A DNA stretch of 64,000 nucleotides from Macrophomina tecta (GCA_024180945.1 JAKSGN010000037.1:1369501-1433500); one strand, 5' to 3'. Shown: positions 42,657 to 52,988, counted from the first letter of the stretch. Numbers and translations are program-made. Notes: a model not told the origin generated them from the letters alone.

Positions 42657-43160
42657 ATGCCAGCCCAAAGACGGGCCGCAAAGGCCCAACAAGAGGGCTG
42701 TAAACTTCTCGCGATTCAAGCCCTTCGCAAAAGCCAGGTTTCAAGCGGCCGAGCTGCCGCACGGCTCTACAGTGTGCCAAGTTCGAGTCTTCACGATCGC
42801 ATTCACGGACGCGCTGCACGCACCGAAACACGCGCAAACAACTACAAGCTTACCGAAACCGAAGAGCAAGCCCTCGTACAATGGATTATATCAATGGACG
42901 AACGCGGCTACCCACCAAGAATTTGTGCAGTACGTGAGGCGGCTGAATTATTGCTCAAACAACGCGTAGCTTCAGCGTTAGCCTCGATTGGAAAGAACTG
43001 GCCTCGCAACTTTATCAACCGCCGCCCCGAGCTGAAAGCAAAATATACGCGTAAATATAACTACCAGAGGGCCCAATGCGAAGATCCAGTCAAATTACGG
43101 GATTGGTTTCGGCTTGTTAGTAATACGGTGCGAAAATATGGCATTGTACCTGACAATATC
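42657..43160 (+). pseudogene. 5' half of a pogo/Fot1 transposase (distinct subfamily)
   Basis: MPAQRRAAKAQQEGCKLLAI begins at 42657. HTH (SSGRAAARLYSVPSSSLHDR), CENP-B-like domain (ERGYPPRICAVREAAELLLK, KNWPRNFINRRPELKA, NYQRAQCEDPVKL) and the start of the catalytic domain (KYGIVPDNIY) are open, then the sequence stops at TA next to the Tc1 element. The second half of this gene is not found on the other side. No stop codon in the part that remains. Confidence 0.85.
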
Positions 43161-43162
43161 TA

Positions 43163-44505
43163 CAGTACTAGGACAAAAGTCTGCGCACGTTCCACCAGCG
43201 ACGCGACAAAACGCGTCGCGATCGCGAAACTCACGATCTTCACACCACCCTTATGGCACCACAACGCACTCCTTTGAAAGAGATCTTCGGCCAGCATGCT
43301 CCTGGGAAGGAGTACTCTCCTCATCAACGCGGCATTCTGCTTGCCTGTAAAGGGTTAGGCAAGAAGCCGGCTTGGTTTAAGAGCGAGCTTGGCGTGTCGA
43401 AATCCGCTGTCCACACCACCTCACTGCGCGCGCTCCAGCGCAACGAAGGACGCTCACAGCTTCGCTCTGGCAGGCCGAAGATTCTGTCAGATGGCGATAA
43501 AAGACATATTCTTCGTGTCGTACGAAAGGACCCGAAGATCACCTATAGACAGGTGCGCGAACAGACTGGAGTCGTCTGCCACGACCGGACCATTGCGCGC
43601 CTCTTGGACACCTACAACATACGCAAATGGCGTGCGGCAGGCCGGCCAGAGCTTACAGATGAACACGCAGCAATCCGGCTGGCCTGGGCGCACGAGCATT
43701 TAGACTGGACCGAACAGCAATGGGCGAAAGTTATCTGGTCAGATGAGTGCTCTGCGGAGCGCGGCAAAGGCGCGTATCGTGAGTGGTGTTTTCGCACACC
43801 CGGGCAAAAATGGGACCGCCCAATGATCCAAACGTACGCTAAAGGCAAAGATATATCTGTTATGGTATGGGGCGCATTTTCCGGCAAGCGTGGAAGGTCT
43901 AAATTACACGTAATGGTACGTGATCCGGAGGCAAAGAGGGGGGGATATTCTGCGAACTCCTATCTCGAAGTACTCGAGAAAAATATACCAACTATTTGGC
44001 GTAGAGGTATGCTATTTATGCAGGATAACGCGTCTATCCATACGGCTATTAAAGTACGCAATTGGTTTAAGGAAAAACGCGTAAACGTCATTCGTTGGCC
44101 GGCATGTAGTCCGGATTTAAACCCAATCGAACATATCTGGTTTTATTTAAAAGCAAAGGTGCTAGAGCTTTATCCAGAGCTTATAAACGCACCTGGGGGC
44201 GAAGAGGTTATTAAAGAGAAGCTAGGGCAAGCACTAGAAGATGCGTGGGAGCAACTACCACAGTCATTATTCGACTCGGTGTTGGGTAGTATGAAACGCA
44301 GGTGTGAGGCAGTCATCGCTGCAGAAGGGTGGCATACGAAATGCTAGTAGCAAAAACAACACCATTTTCGAATTCGGCACTTATTTTGACCTACTACCAA
44401 CTTTGTATGAACAGCAGCAAGCGTGCGTTGAAACGCAGTCGTGGGTGGTGAGGATCGTGTTGGTGAGTCGGTTATCCCCGTGCGCAGACTTTTGTGAGGT
44501 CACTG
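43163..44505 (+). mobile_element. Apparently intact Tc1/mariner element (1.34 kb)
   Basis: TA at 43161-43162 and 44506-44507. Terminal inverted repeats of 27 bp: left CAGTACTAGG then ACAAAAGTCTGCGCACG, right the complement of CAGTGACCTC then ACAAAAGTCTGCGCACG. One open transposase gene inside. It sits between a pogo 5' half and a second pogo relative whose sequences do not rejoin. Confidence 0.93.
43253..44347 (+). CDS. Tc1/mariner DD34E transposase (364 aa), intact
   Basis: ATG at 43253 (MAPQRTPLKEIFGQHAPGKE) to TAG 44345-44347. N-terminal paired-type HTH region (PHQRGILLACKGLGKKPAWF, then a second helix set near YRQVREQTGVVCHDRTIARL). Catalytic triad: Asp in VIWSDECSAERG, Asp in MLFMQDNASIHTA, Glu in CSPDLNPIEHIWFYLK, with 34 residues between the last two (DD34E). 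C-terminus SMKRRCEAVIAAEGWHTKC. Cut-and-paste transposition at TA dinucleotides in the nucleus is expected. All key residues are present and no stops occur, so this may be active. A paralogue with five stops is at 3372-4466. Confidence 0.93.
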   Translation: MAPQRTPLKEIFGQHAPGKEYSPHQRGILLACKGLGKKPAWFKSELGVSKSAVHTTSLRALQRNEGRSQLRSGRPKILSDGDKRHILRVVRKDPKITYRQVREQTGVVCHDRTIARLLDTYNIRKWRAAGRPELTDEHAAIRLAWAHEHLDWTEQQWAKVIWSDECSAERGKGAYREWCFRTPGQKWDRPMIQTYAKGKDISVMVWGAFSGKRGRSKLHVMVRDPEAKRGGYSANSYLEVLEKNIPTIWRRGMLFMQDNASIHTAIKVRNWFKEKRVNVIRWPACSPDLNPIEHIWFYLKAKVLELYPELINAPGGEEVIKEKLGQALEDAWEQLPQSLFDSVLGSMKRRCEAVIAAEGWHTKC

Positions 44506-44507
44506 TA

Positions 44508-45561
44508 AATCGCGTCCACGTACGCATTCACCGCGATGTCATAACAACAACCACCTACTTTAGCTCAAAAGGAAGCTAAAATACAGCTTGCGAAAAATGC
44601 TATCGAACAAGATCAATTTCAAAGTAATCGAAAGGCTGCAAAGACCTATATCGTCAACCGCGAAACCCTCAAGAGTCAGACGCGCCGGAATCAAATCACG
44701 GCGCGATTGCACATCCAACTCGAGGCTTCTCGGTGATCTAGAAGAGGACGTCATTGTACAACATATTCTCAAACTAGATTCACGCGGACACCCCCCTAGC
44801 CTTCAGCGTGTTGGGGATATGGCTAATTCCATCCTCGCTGGACGCGGTGACCGTACGGTTGGTGAGAAATGGCCACGAAACTTTGTCAACCGGCACCCTG
44901 AGCTCAAAATGCATTTCAATCGCAAGTACGACTACCAGAGAGCTAAGAACGAAGACCTTCTAGTTATCGAGGCTTGGTATCGCATCGTACGAGCCACTAA
45001 AGACAAGTACGGTATCCTAGATGACGACATCTATAACTTCGATAAGACTGGCTTTGTGATGAGTGTTTTCGGGACTGAGCTGGTTATCACAGGCACTGAG
45101 GAACGTAATCGGCCTAAATCAATCCAGCCAGGCAATCGCGAATGGGTCACAGTCGTCCAGGGAATCAACGCGCTCGGCTGGGCGATCCCACCATTCGTCA
45201 TCTTCGCTGGGCAGTATCATCTATCCGCATGGTACGAGGGCGACGATGTACCATCTGATTGGGCTATCGCATTGAGCGATAATGGCTGGACTACTGATAA
45301 CCTCGGATTTAAATGGCTTAAGCACTTCGACAAGCACACAAGGACTCGTACGAAAGGGACGCGACGCCTGCTCATTCTAGATGGCCGCGGAAGCCATACA
45401 ACCACGCAATTTGAGCTATATTGCCAGAGAACAACACCATTACCCTTTTGAGCTAAAGTAGGTGGTTGTTGTTGTGACATCGCGTTGAATGCATACGTGG
45501 ACGCGATTCATTTTTGGGGTGGCAATCTCACTTGCCTGGCAAGCTCGCATGCCGGTTACGT
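44508..45561. mobile_element. Pogo fragment with 65-bp inverted repeats: two 5' ends head to head
   Basis: The left arm 44508-44572 (AATCGCGTCCACGTACGCAT... to CTCAAAAGG) is repeated inverted at 45444-45508 with five mismatches. Outside the right arm, 45509-45561 is a complete pogo terminus (in reverse: ACGTAACCGGCATGCGAGCT..., preceded by TA at 45562-45563). The right block therefore equals an inverted pogo left end, including the start codons MSQQQPPTLAQK. The left block is the same left end, cut off by Tc1. Confidence 0.75.
44536..45451 (+). pseudogene. Pogo/Fot1 transposase, truncated, stop and frameshift
   Basis: ATG 44536, with a TAA at codon 3 (CAA in the inverted copy), then PTLAQKEAKIQLAKNAIEQD and HTH (SNRKAAKTYIVNRETLK). 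A frameshift near 44690 leads to 44588-frame coding: CENP-B-like domain (HPPSLQRVGDMANSILAGR, EKWPRNFVNRHPELKM), YNFDKTGFVMSV (the usual Glu is Lys) and RRLLILDGRGSHTTT. The coding sequence then breaks off at 45440 against the inverted pogo end, so the third acidic motif and the zinc knuckle are missing. Confidence 0.82.
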
Positions 45562-45977
45562 TACTGTACGTGTTAGATGTAAGACGCCGAAGCCGGCACG
45601 CTAAGCCGACCGCCTACTACTTTTCGGTTGGGAGGGTGCGAATAGTGTTTCCCAAAACCTAAACGTCGTCCATCATGAATCATGACGCCTTATGTCCAAT
45701 TCCATCCAATTATTAAGCCAGGCCGAGAACCCGAAGCGAGCTCGCATTTAATAAAGTCTCCTCTTGCTTCCGCACGACTCGCTCTTCAATCCGCACTTCC
45801 AACTTCGTGGTCCGCGGAAGATATACCCTTGAAGCTGAGAAAATGAAGGCCGCCCACGGCTAAAAGCGAGAGATTTCTGTAAGCGGATAATGTTGTTTCC
45901 TCGGTGGAGTGCGTCCAACATTGAAATGGAAGATGCCCCGGCTCGAGTCTCGCTGACTCTCCTTTTGAGCTGTCCAT
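45562..45977. other. Intergenic, 3' flank of the antiporter gene
   Basis: No gene recognised. Right edge of the transposon pile; unique-looking sequence with no inverted repeat noticed. Confidence 0.4.
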
Positions 45978-48904
45978 TTACACCACGCCCAGATTGCGGC
46001 CCTGCACAACGAGCACGCTGGCTCTAACCTTCGACCTGACGACAGTCTCCGCAACGACACCCAAGCATCTCTGCGCTGAGCTGTCAACGTCGTCGAGAGA
46101 AACTCCAGACACCCTCTCCTTGTTGAAGGCCGACAGCTGAGCAGCGCTACGTCCCAAGACGATGAGGTCACCAGCATTGCGAGGGTTCTGGCCGACTTCA
46201 GTCTTAGCACGGTCGATGGCTGCCGAAATAGGTATCGTCGTTAATGTCGAATCGAACACAACACGCTCAAGCAATTCGCTCGGCAGAGAATTCCGCAGGG
46301 CCTGGAAGAATATAGCATCCTTATCTGCTGTCGGCGCGATGGTTGTGGTGGATTGCTTTCCAGTCGACGGTGCAGAGTCCGAAGCGGCGGAAGTAATCTC
46401 AGCCGTGTCGAAGTAATCACTGAGGATCTCGAAATGAACCAACGTAGCAGTGACATCTGGATGCTCGGCAAGCTGGAGGACAAGACGGATCGCAGCACGG
46501 TCATCAGACCCACCGAAGAAGGGGAAGAAGATGTGGTGAGTGCAGTCCGCACTTGGAAGAGTGGGCTTGACCTCTTGGTTACTGCGAAGGCTGTAATGGC
46601 TGATCAAACGACACAGCAGCTTCTTATCCTTGTTGCCTGATCCACTAAAGTCTTCGTTGATGAATACAGCAGTGATGCTAGGGGCATTTTCGAGAACAGA
46701 CGTGACGAAATCGTTGTAATTGCTGGCATGGAGCTTACCGCGGACAGCATCGTTAGAAATGACGGACAGTTCGGACATGTTTCCAGTCTCGCTCCATGGG
46801 ACGATTACAAGATCCGACGACAGATCCTTGGATCGGGACACCAAGACATCCGAGAACGAGCTCTCAGGGACGACGTCAACTTCTCCAGAAATCGCAAGGT
46901 TGTTAAGGTAACCAAACGTCCTAAAAGTGTTCACGACAGGATCATGAAGCACAAACTCATCCACCTCGGATACCTTCATGACGGATGATTCACGGTCAGT
47001 GATCTCCAGCAAACGAATGCCATGCGCCTTGACCGGCCTCGCCGCCTCGGCATTATCTTGCTCGTGTGACTCGGAAGGCTTTGATGGATGGGTCTTGCTC
47101 TTGCCATAGTTTCGCTTGCCGCCGAATAAAGACACTAACGGAAGCAAAGCAGACATGTTGTCCAAGCGAAGGTAGACGAGAACCATCTGGATCTTGGCGC
47201 TCTCTAGCTTCTCATAGGTAACGTCGTCGGTACTATCTCCGTGGTTCTTAATAGGAGCACCGGTGTCCCAATCAATTTCGCCTCTCTTCCAGGCTTCGAT
47301 CTTCCTCTGGTATTGGGGCGGGTACAACCAGGAAGTGAGAGGGGTCGTGGCGAAAGTGGTGACTAAAGCCATGACGACGAAGATGGTAAAAGTTCGCGAG
47401 CTAAGAATCCTGGCCTGCAGTCCAATGTTCTAGATACGGTTAGTTTGAGCAATTTCTGCATTTTCGTAGTAATCAACTTACTAAGACAATAAGTTCAACC
47501 AAGCCCTTGCAACTCATGAGTGCACCAATTGTGAAGCTTTCTCTCCACACCAGGCCGCATACGCGCGCTGCCACGGAAGCGCCAATGAACTTGGCAAAGA
47601 ATGCAACGGCAATGACACAAATTACATAGGCCCAGGTCATGCCAGTGTTGAGGAGACCCAGGTTGGTGTTCAGACCAGAAATGGCGAAATAGAGCGGTAG
47701 GAAAAGAGCACCAACGATATCCTCAATCTTTTCGGTGACCTTGATGGCAAAGCCACCCTCGTGAGGGCAGGTCAGCCCGATAATGAAGGCTCCGAAAATA
47801 GGATGGATGCCAATGACTCCGGTGAAGAAGGCAGAGGTTAAAGTCAAGAGGACCGTCAGAGCAATCATTCCTTGACTGGGGCCATCCTGAAGGGCGCGAG
47901 TCCTGCGCAAAACCCACCAAAAGGCCGGCTTAACTACAAACCAGACGAAGAGAGTATAGCCGATAGCGACGAGCAAGACCCAGAGGGCAGTGAGACCGGT
48001 TCCCGCATTGACAAGGGCAACGCAGAGAGCAATGAGGATCCAACCTGATCATTTTCGTTAGTTGCACAAAACTTGAGGCTTGTGTTCGTTCTCGGTATCA
48101 TGTACCCACAACGTCATTTCCAACGCCAGCTGAGAGCACAACGACACCCACGGGAGTGGTGAGCAATTTGAGCTCGGTCAAGATTCTGCACAGTACAGGA
48201 AAAGCCTAGAAGTTAGTGTCAGAACACAACCAATCCAAAAAAAAACAGTAGTATCAGGCAGCCTTACCGTAATCGCCATGGCTACACCAATGAAGAGTAG
48301 GTAAACGCCAAAATCAATTGGAACTGTCCCTCCCTCTCCTCTGAACTCATGATATAGGCCGTATGAGATTGCAGCTCCCAAGCCGAACGGGAGCGCCATT
48401 CCCACCAGACCGACGCTTAGCGCAATTTTCCAGTTGCTTAAGAGAAAGCGTAGGTCGATCTCGAGACCGACGAGGAATAGGAAAAGAACGAGGCCTAGGT
48501 TGGCAACGAGCGTGAGGTTCGGCATGGAGGCAGGGGGGAAGATGAGCTCGGTAAAACCCGGGATGCGGCCCATGACGGACGGGCCCAGAAGAATACCTCC
48601 AATAACTTCGGCGATGACGCGCGGCTGGCGCAACTTCTGCAGAGGGTAATGGAGGATGCGGCAGAAAATGATGATGATACCGGCCTATAAGCAAAGTCAG
48701 CCTTGCGCTCCGCAGGCGGTGGAGCGAGGTGGCAGCTTTTACCTGGATGATGAAGAGAGTGATGGGATCCTTGGGGTTGTAGTGGGTAGGTTTGTTGCCT
48801 TCGATAATACCGGCCTGCTCGGGAGCTCTGTTGGAGCTCGTGGCCGAGGGCGTGGCCGAGCTGCTGGTGACGGACGACATGGTGTCGCGAGTTGCGGGTG
48901 CCAT
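45978..48904 (-). CDS. KHA1: K+/H+ antiporter of the CPA2 family, Kha1-like (897 aa)
   Basis: Minus strand, five exons: 48904-48743, 48684-48268, 48205-48106, 48044-47482 and 47429-45978. Introns are 52-62 nt; intron 3 carries ctaac. The joined length is 2694 nt. After a Ser/Thr-rich N-terminus ([15 protein letters not shown]) come about 12 membrane spans: [83 protein letters not shown] and [20 protein letters not shown], all typical of cation:proton antiporters. A cytosolic tail of about 480 aa follows, as in yeast Kha1. The family exchanges K+ for H+ at Golgi/endosomal membranes; the location here is inferred. The gene looks intact and of usual length. Confidence 0.93.
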
Positions 48905-49795
48905 TGCCAGGCTAGTTCCTCTGATAAAGGATACGATGCGGTAAGCAGAGGGGCGCAGAAGGTCGCTCAGGTGAGGCGGCCGGCTTGGGCGAGGGCTGGA
49001 ATGTAAATGTAGCTCGGGCGAGTCAATGCTTGGTGGCGCCTTCGCGAAGGGTCTGGTTCAGGCGCACCAGGCGAAACGCGCACACTATTGGAGGTGGTGA
49101 GCGTGATGTGACGGGCTGACGCTGTGACGCATGGCAAGCCGAGCCCCAGAGCTTGGGTGGCCCTTCGCGTTCCAGCACGCCATCACTGGTCTGTGTGGGG
49201 ATCGCGGCGAGATTAGCTAACTCGAGACAAAGGGCCAAGCCACCCGAGTTGGGCGTTGTCCATCTGATGTCGGTGCAGACGACGGTGGTGAAGAAAGAAC
49301 CGAAAAAAAAAAAAAAAAAGGGGGGGGGGCTTGGGCGCATTGCTGTTTGCGGTTGGTGCTGCGCCTAGGCATGCAAGAGCAGCGCGAAGGCGATAGGGCA
49401 GCCAGGGCACCTGGTAAGCACCCTGGCACGAGTTTGCCGTGGGCGAGGTGTTTCTGTGCTTCAGGTGCGGTGTTTATTCAGCTCCAGCTCCATCTCCAGC
49501 TCCAGCTCCAGGATTCATCAGCTCGGATCCTCAGACCCCAGGCCCAGCAGGCGGCTCCCGGGAATTGCCACGAGCACAGGCATGTGTCATGCAACCTACC
49601 TTCCCTGCCGGGACCTCGCGCGAAAATCGCTACCTGGTCGAACAATTTCCTAGCGCTAATGCTCTCACTTCTTGCAGATCTCTCGCGCGTTTCGCGCCGC
49701 TAGTCTAGCGTCTTCCTATCGCATGCCGGCCGCTGCTGCTCCTCTGCCGCCGACAACGACCAACTGTTCCCCCCCCTAGCCCACCACCCTTGATT
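48905..49795. other. Promoter side of the antiporter and low-complexity sequence
   Basis: No gene recognised. Contains an A17/G10 run (49303-49329) and CAGCTC repeats (49480-49512). 48905-49020 is the likely 5' UTR/promoter of the antiporter. Confidence 0.4.
49303..49329. repeat. Homopolymer run A17 then G10
   Basis: Seventeen A followed directly by ten G. Such junctions are replication- and sequencing-prone, so the exact lengths should be treated with caution. Confidence 0.8.
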
Positions 49796-49890
49796 GGCCA
49801 ACCAACAACAGGGATATGGCTAGCCAAATCGTATTGTTAACCAACCACGACCCCCTGGTGGGCCAAATCCCTGTTGTTGGTGGGTTGTGG
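49796..49890. repeat. Foldback repeat (about 28-bp arms)
   Basis: GGCCAACCAACAACAGGGAT at about 49796-49815 is mirrored by ATCCCTGTTGTTGGTGGGTT at about 49867-49886, with TGGCTAGCC/GGTGGGCCA next to the loop. Probably a small MITE; no clear target duplication. Confidence 0.55.
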
Positions 49891-49907
49891 GGGTATCGAT
49901 GAGGGGG

Positions 49908-50055
49908 TGTTGGATCAATCACGTGTATTTGGCTTTCGCCAAGTGTAGTCTATTCAGGAGAGGACAAAAGGCCACTCCAGGGCCGCCCTCCTCCAACACC
50001 ATGCCAATCTATGCCTTCATCACTGAATAAGCTTGTCACATCACTTGTTCCAACA
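49908..50055 (-). mobile_element. Solo LTR, inverted relative of 42392-42551
   Basis: Reads TGTTGGATCAATCACGTG ... CATCACTTGTTCCAACA; its reverse complement starts TGTTGGAACAAGTGATGTGA like the LTR at 42392. Both ends are TG...CA. A GGGGG run flanks each side (49903-49907, 50056-50060), consistent with a 5-bp duplication. The two LTRs differ internally, so they come from separate insertions. Confidence 0.8.
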
Positions 50056-50189
50056 GGGGGGAACGTGTATTGATCTCCGCCCATCCCTGCAGAACGCCCA
50101 ACAAATACCCAGAGAATCATGAGATATCTCTGTGTCATGCTCAAATCCCGCCTAACATGTTCTTGGTGTTGAGTTTTATATAGAAGTAG

Positions 50190-50625
50190 CTCCTGCCGAC
50201 CGATATACTAGGCACCCCCCAAAGGCGCAGTACTCTAGGCTAAGTATGTGGAAGAAACAGGTCACGTTAGGGAGACCTGTCCCACTCATCACACAACCAC
50301 ACTACCACCAATGCATAGAGTAGAATAACGCTCAACAAACCCCCATATACCCTTCCAACCCTTACATCTCCCTCTCTCTTCTCTTTTCCACCCGAAAATG
50401 GCAGTCAACTGCACCTAACACCAGGGCAGCAGCCGCCAGGCTAGCTGTGATAGAAGACATCAGAGACGTATGTCCCAGGTAGGCCGCCTAGATAGCTAAA
50501 TGCCACCTAGCAGCCGGCCCGTCCTATGCCCCAAGGGAGGCGCTAAGGGGGCTCTCTGCGTAGCGGAGAAGCCGCCCGCCGGACGTTAAATAATATGAAA
50601 TCAAATCAAATCAAATCAAATCAAA
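50190..50625 (+). mobile_element. 5'-truncated LINE 3' end with (AAATC)n tail and 13-bp target duplication
   Basis: Ends ...CGGACGTTAAATAATATG, then AAATC repeated five times. A perfect 13-bp direct repeat TTATATAGAAGTA lies at 50177-50189 and 50626-50638. The body has no open LINE domain, only a short stretch like an ORF2 3' end (GCAGCAGCCGCCAGGCTAGC). Different tail from the ATC-tailed family, so a second LINE lineage. Confidence 0.85.
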
Positions 50626-50708
50626 TTATATAGAAGTACCTAATCTTGATCCAAAGCTCTCCTCGACACCTTCGGAACTCGCCTGAGCGGGTGCCGCCGC
50701 CTCTGCTA

Positions 50709-51152
50709 CTACTCGTTGCACCACTTGAAGCTCCCTGCGCTGAACGACTCACCCACCTCTGGCTCACACGAGTTGCTGCATGGCGCTCTCTTATGACAAC
50801 GCCTCGTACACTTAGCCATGGCCTTCATACACCGGCAGCTGTTGGTGCGACAGCCTAATTTGCAATTGCATTGAGGGTCACGGATGCCAATAGCAACCCT
50901 ATTACGGTAGCAAGCTGCCTTGCAAGAGATGGTGGTGTTGGCAGAGATAGTATCGAGGTTATCGGGCTTCATGGAAAGGTCCAAAAGCTCCAGCTCATTT
51001 GATGCGAAGAGACGATCAATAATACCGTATGAGGTCTGTAATTTGTACATTTTTCGGCCGTCTTTACCATTTAATTTGGTCTCATGGACTGCACCAATGA
51101 GGACGGCCGCGTTGCCTTGTCTGTATGGTTCTGGGACCCTTCCTGAGACACA
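50709..51152 (-). pseudogene. C-terminal fragment of a Cys-rich, integrase/transposase-associated protein
   Basis: Minus-strand frame open from 51152 to 50709, starting against the pogo insertion: GRVPEPYRQGNAAVLIGAVH, then YKLQTSYGIIDRLFASNELE, then a dense Cys array: CNCKLGCRTNSCRCMKAMAK with CTRRCHKRAPCSNSC. A YKL.T.yG.l.r.y motif followed by a CxCKxxCxxxxCxC cluster is, from memory, the tail of certain integrase-like transposon proteins (KRBA2/SCAND3-type). The N-terminal catalytic part is missing. Family is tentative. Confidence 0.45.
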
Positions 51153-51159
51153 TCACCGA

Positions 51160-52988
51160 TGCGGGTTCACAAGCGAGCGGTCACCCCAACCAACTTCAGA
51201 CGACGCATCCTACCTTTTTCGCGATGCAACAACACAACGTGCAATTAACTTACAACGAAGGCAGCATTCTTCTTGCTATTCAAGCTATTAGTTGCAACCA
51301 AATTCAAAGCGAAAACCGCGCTGCAACCGCATACGACGTCTCCCGAACTACATTACGCCGACGACGCGACGGGACCGCTGCACGACGCGATTATAAGCCT
51401 AATTCAAAGAAGCTCACTGAGTACGAAGAACTAGCAATTGTCCAACACATACTTAACCTAGATTCGAGAGGGTTTCCGCCCACGAAGGGTGCCGTGCTAG
51501 ACATGGCCAATAAACTGCTTCAGGAGCGTGGTGAGAAGCAGGTTGGCAAGAACTGGCCAGACAACTTCAACCGCACTCCTGAGCTTAAAACTCAGTGGAG
51601 CCGCTCGTACGATCGCCAGCGAGCCGTGAACGAAGACGCGCGAGTAATTGGCGACTGGTTCAAGCTTGTGCAGTCCATAAAGGCAAAGTACGGCATCCAG
51701 GACGAGGACAGCTACAACTTTGACGAAACTGGCTTTATGATGGGCGTTATCTCGTCGCAGCTTGTTGTTACAGGTTCAGAGAGGCGTGGCAAGCGGAAGG
51801 TTGTCCAGCCAGGCAATCGCGAGTGGACCACGGTGATCCAGGGGATTAACGCTGCTGGGTGGGCGATTCCACCCTTCATCATCTTCGCTGGCAAGAGCCA
51901 CATCTCCAGCTGGTACGAGGACAACGCCATACCTGGCGACTGGATTATTGGGGTCAGCGAGAACGGCTGGACAACAGATGAGCTTGGAGTCGCGTGGTTG
52001 AAGCACTTCGACGCGCACACAAAGACGCGTACCGTGGGCACGCATCGGCTGCTAATTATCGACGGCCACAGCAGCCACAACTCGCTCGATTTCCAGGAAA
52101 TCTGCAAGGAGAGTAATATTATTACTCTTTGCATGCCCGCGCACTCGTCGCACCTGCTGCAGCCGCTTGATGTGGGCTGCTTCTCGCCGTTGAAGCGCGC
52201 GTATGGGGACCAGATCTGTGGCTTAGCGCGCAACCGCATCAATCACATCACCAAGCTGGAGTTCCTCGCTGCATTTAAGGCGGCTTTTGAGAAGGTTTTT
52301 ACAAAGAATAGCATCTGCTCAAGCTTCCGAGGCGCTGGGTTAGTCCCATTCGACCCGGAGGCGGTGTTATCCAAGCTTGATGTGCAGCTTCGTACGCCGT
52401 CACCACCCTCACCAGAGGACAGCCCATGGGAATCTAAAACACCAAGAAACGCTTTTGAGTTTGGGTCCCAATCAACGTTAATTCGCGATCGGATCCAGAG
52501 GCACCAAGGTTCCTCGCCCTCTCCCATCATTGATTCGCTCGATCGGCTCACGAAGGGCGCTGAGATGATGGTGCATTCGATTGTACTAATGCGCGATGAG
52601 ATTGCTAGTCTTCGGAAGACAAATGAGGCCGCAACCAAGCGGAAGTCACGGAAGCGCAAGTATATTCGGAATGAGGGGATTCTAACAAAGGATGAGGGCA
52701 CCGAATTAATTGCTGCAGAGGGTGCTGGTAGGCAGGAGAAGGGTGAGAAGCCTGCGAAGAGGTTGCGCGCAGAGAGCGGCGCGACGCAACAACGCCGCTG
52801 TGGGCGCTGTGGCAAGACTGGGCATAACTCTCGTACCTGTCAAAAGGAAGTATCAGATACTAAGTAAGGTACTGCATTTAATGCACTATTATAACTTGTT
52901 GTGGTGTTGTGCTATTCGTGTGTAAAGTTGTCTGATGTTGGTTGGGGTGACCGCTCGCTTGGGGTGACCGCTCGCTTGTGAACCACGT
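51160..52988 (+). mobile_element. Pogo/Fot1-type element with intact transposase gene
   Basis: The right end CGCTTGTGAACCACGT precedes TA (52989-52990) and carries two copies of GGGGTGACCGCTCGCTT. The left end (about 51160) has GGGTTCACAAGCGAGCGGTC and only one subterminal repeat; the outermost bases are degenerate and no TA is obvious there. The left end may therefore be slightly rearranged. Confidence 0.85.
51224..52867 (+). CDS. Pogo/Fot1 (DDE_1) transposase (547 aa), intact
   Basis: Chosen ATG 51224 (MQQHNVQLTYNEGSILLAIQ); the frame extends upstream to 51125 into the terminal repeat. Psq-type HTH (SENRAATAYDVSRTTLRRR), CENP-B-like domain (LDSRGFPPTKGAVLDMANK, GKNWPDNFNRTPELKT, DRQRAVNED) and DDE_1 catalytic domain with YNFDETGFMMGV, LLIIDGHSSHNS and HSSHLLQPLDVGCFSPLK. 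The C-terminus is basic with CCHC knuckle RRCGRCGKTGHNSRTC. All three acidic positions are present. It should excise and insert the element at TA sites in the nucleus. About 60 percent similar by eye to the transposase at 53145. Confidence 0.92.
   Translation: MQQHNVQLTYNEGSILLAIQAISCNQIQSENRAATAYDVSRTTLRRRRDGTAARRDYKPNSKKLTEYEELAIVQHILNLDSRGFPPTKGAVLDMANKLLQERGEKQVGKNWPDNFNRTPELKTQWSRSYDRQRAVNEDARVIGDWFKLVQSIKAKYGIQDEDSYNFDETGFMMGVISSQLVVTGSERRGKRKVVQPGNREWTTVIQGINAAGWAIPPFIIFAGKSHISSWYEDNAIPGDWIIGVSENGWTTDELGVAWLKHFDAHTKTRTVGTHRLLIIDGHSSHNSLDFQEICKESNIITLCMPAHSSHLLQPLDVGCFSPLKRAYGDQICGLARNRINHITKLEFLAAFKAAFEKVFTKNSICSSFRGAGLVPFDPEAVLSKLDVQLRTPSPPSPEDSPWESKTPRNAFEFGSQSTLIRDRIQRHQGSSPSPIIDSLDRLTKGAEMMVHSIVLMRDEIASLRKTNEAATKRKSRKRKYIRNEGILTKDEGTELIAAEGAGRQEKGEKPAKRLRAESGATQQRRCGRCGKTGHNSRTCQKEVSDTK

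Noticed and set aside
49303..49329. LINE poly(A) tail
   Set aside because: The A17 run is followed by G10 and has no LINE-like sequence upstream or target duplication. The LINEs here end in ATC-, AAATC- or AATCC-type tails.
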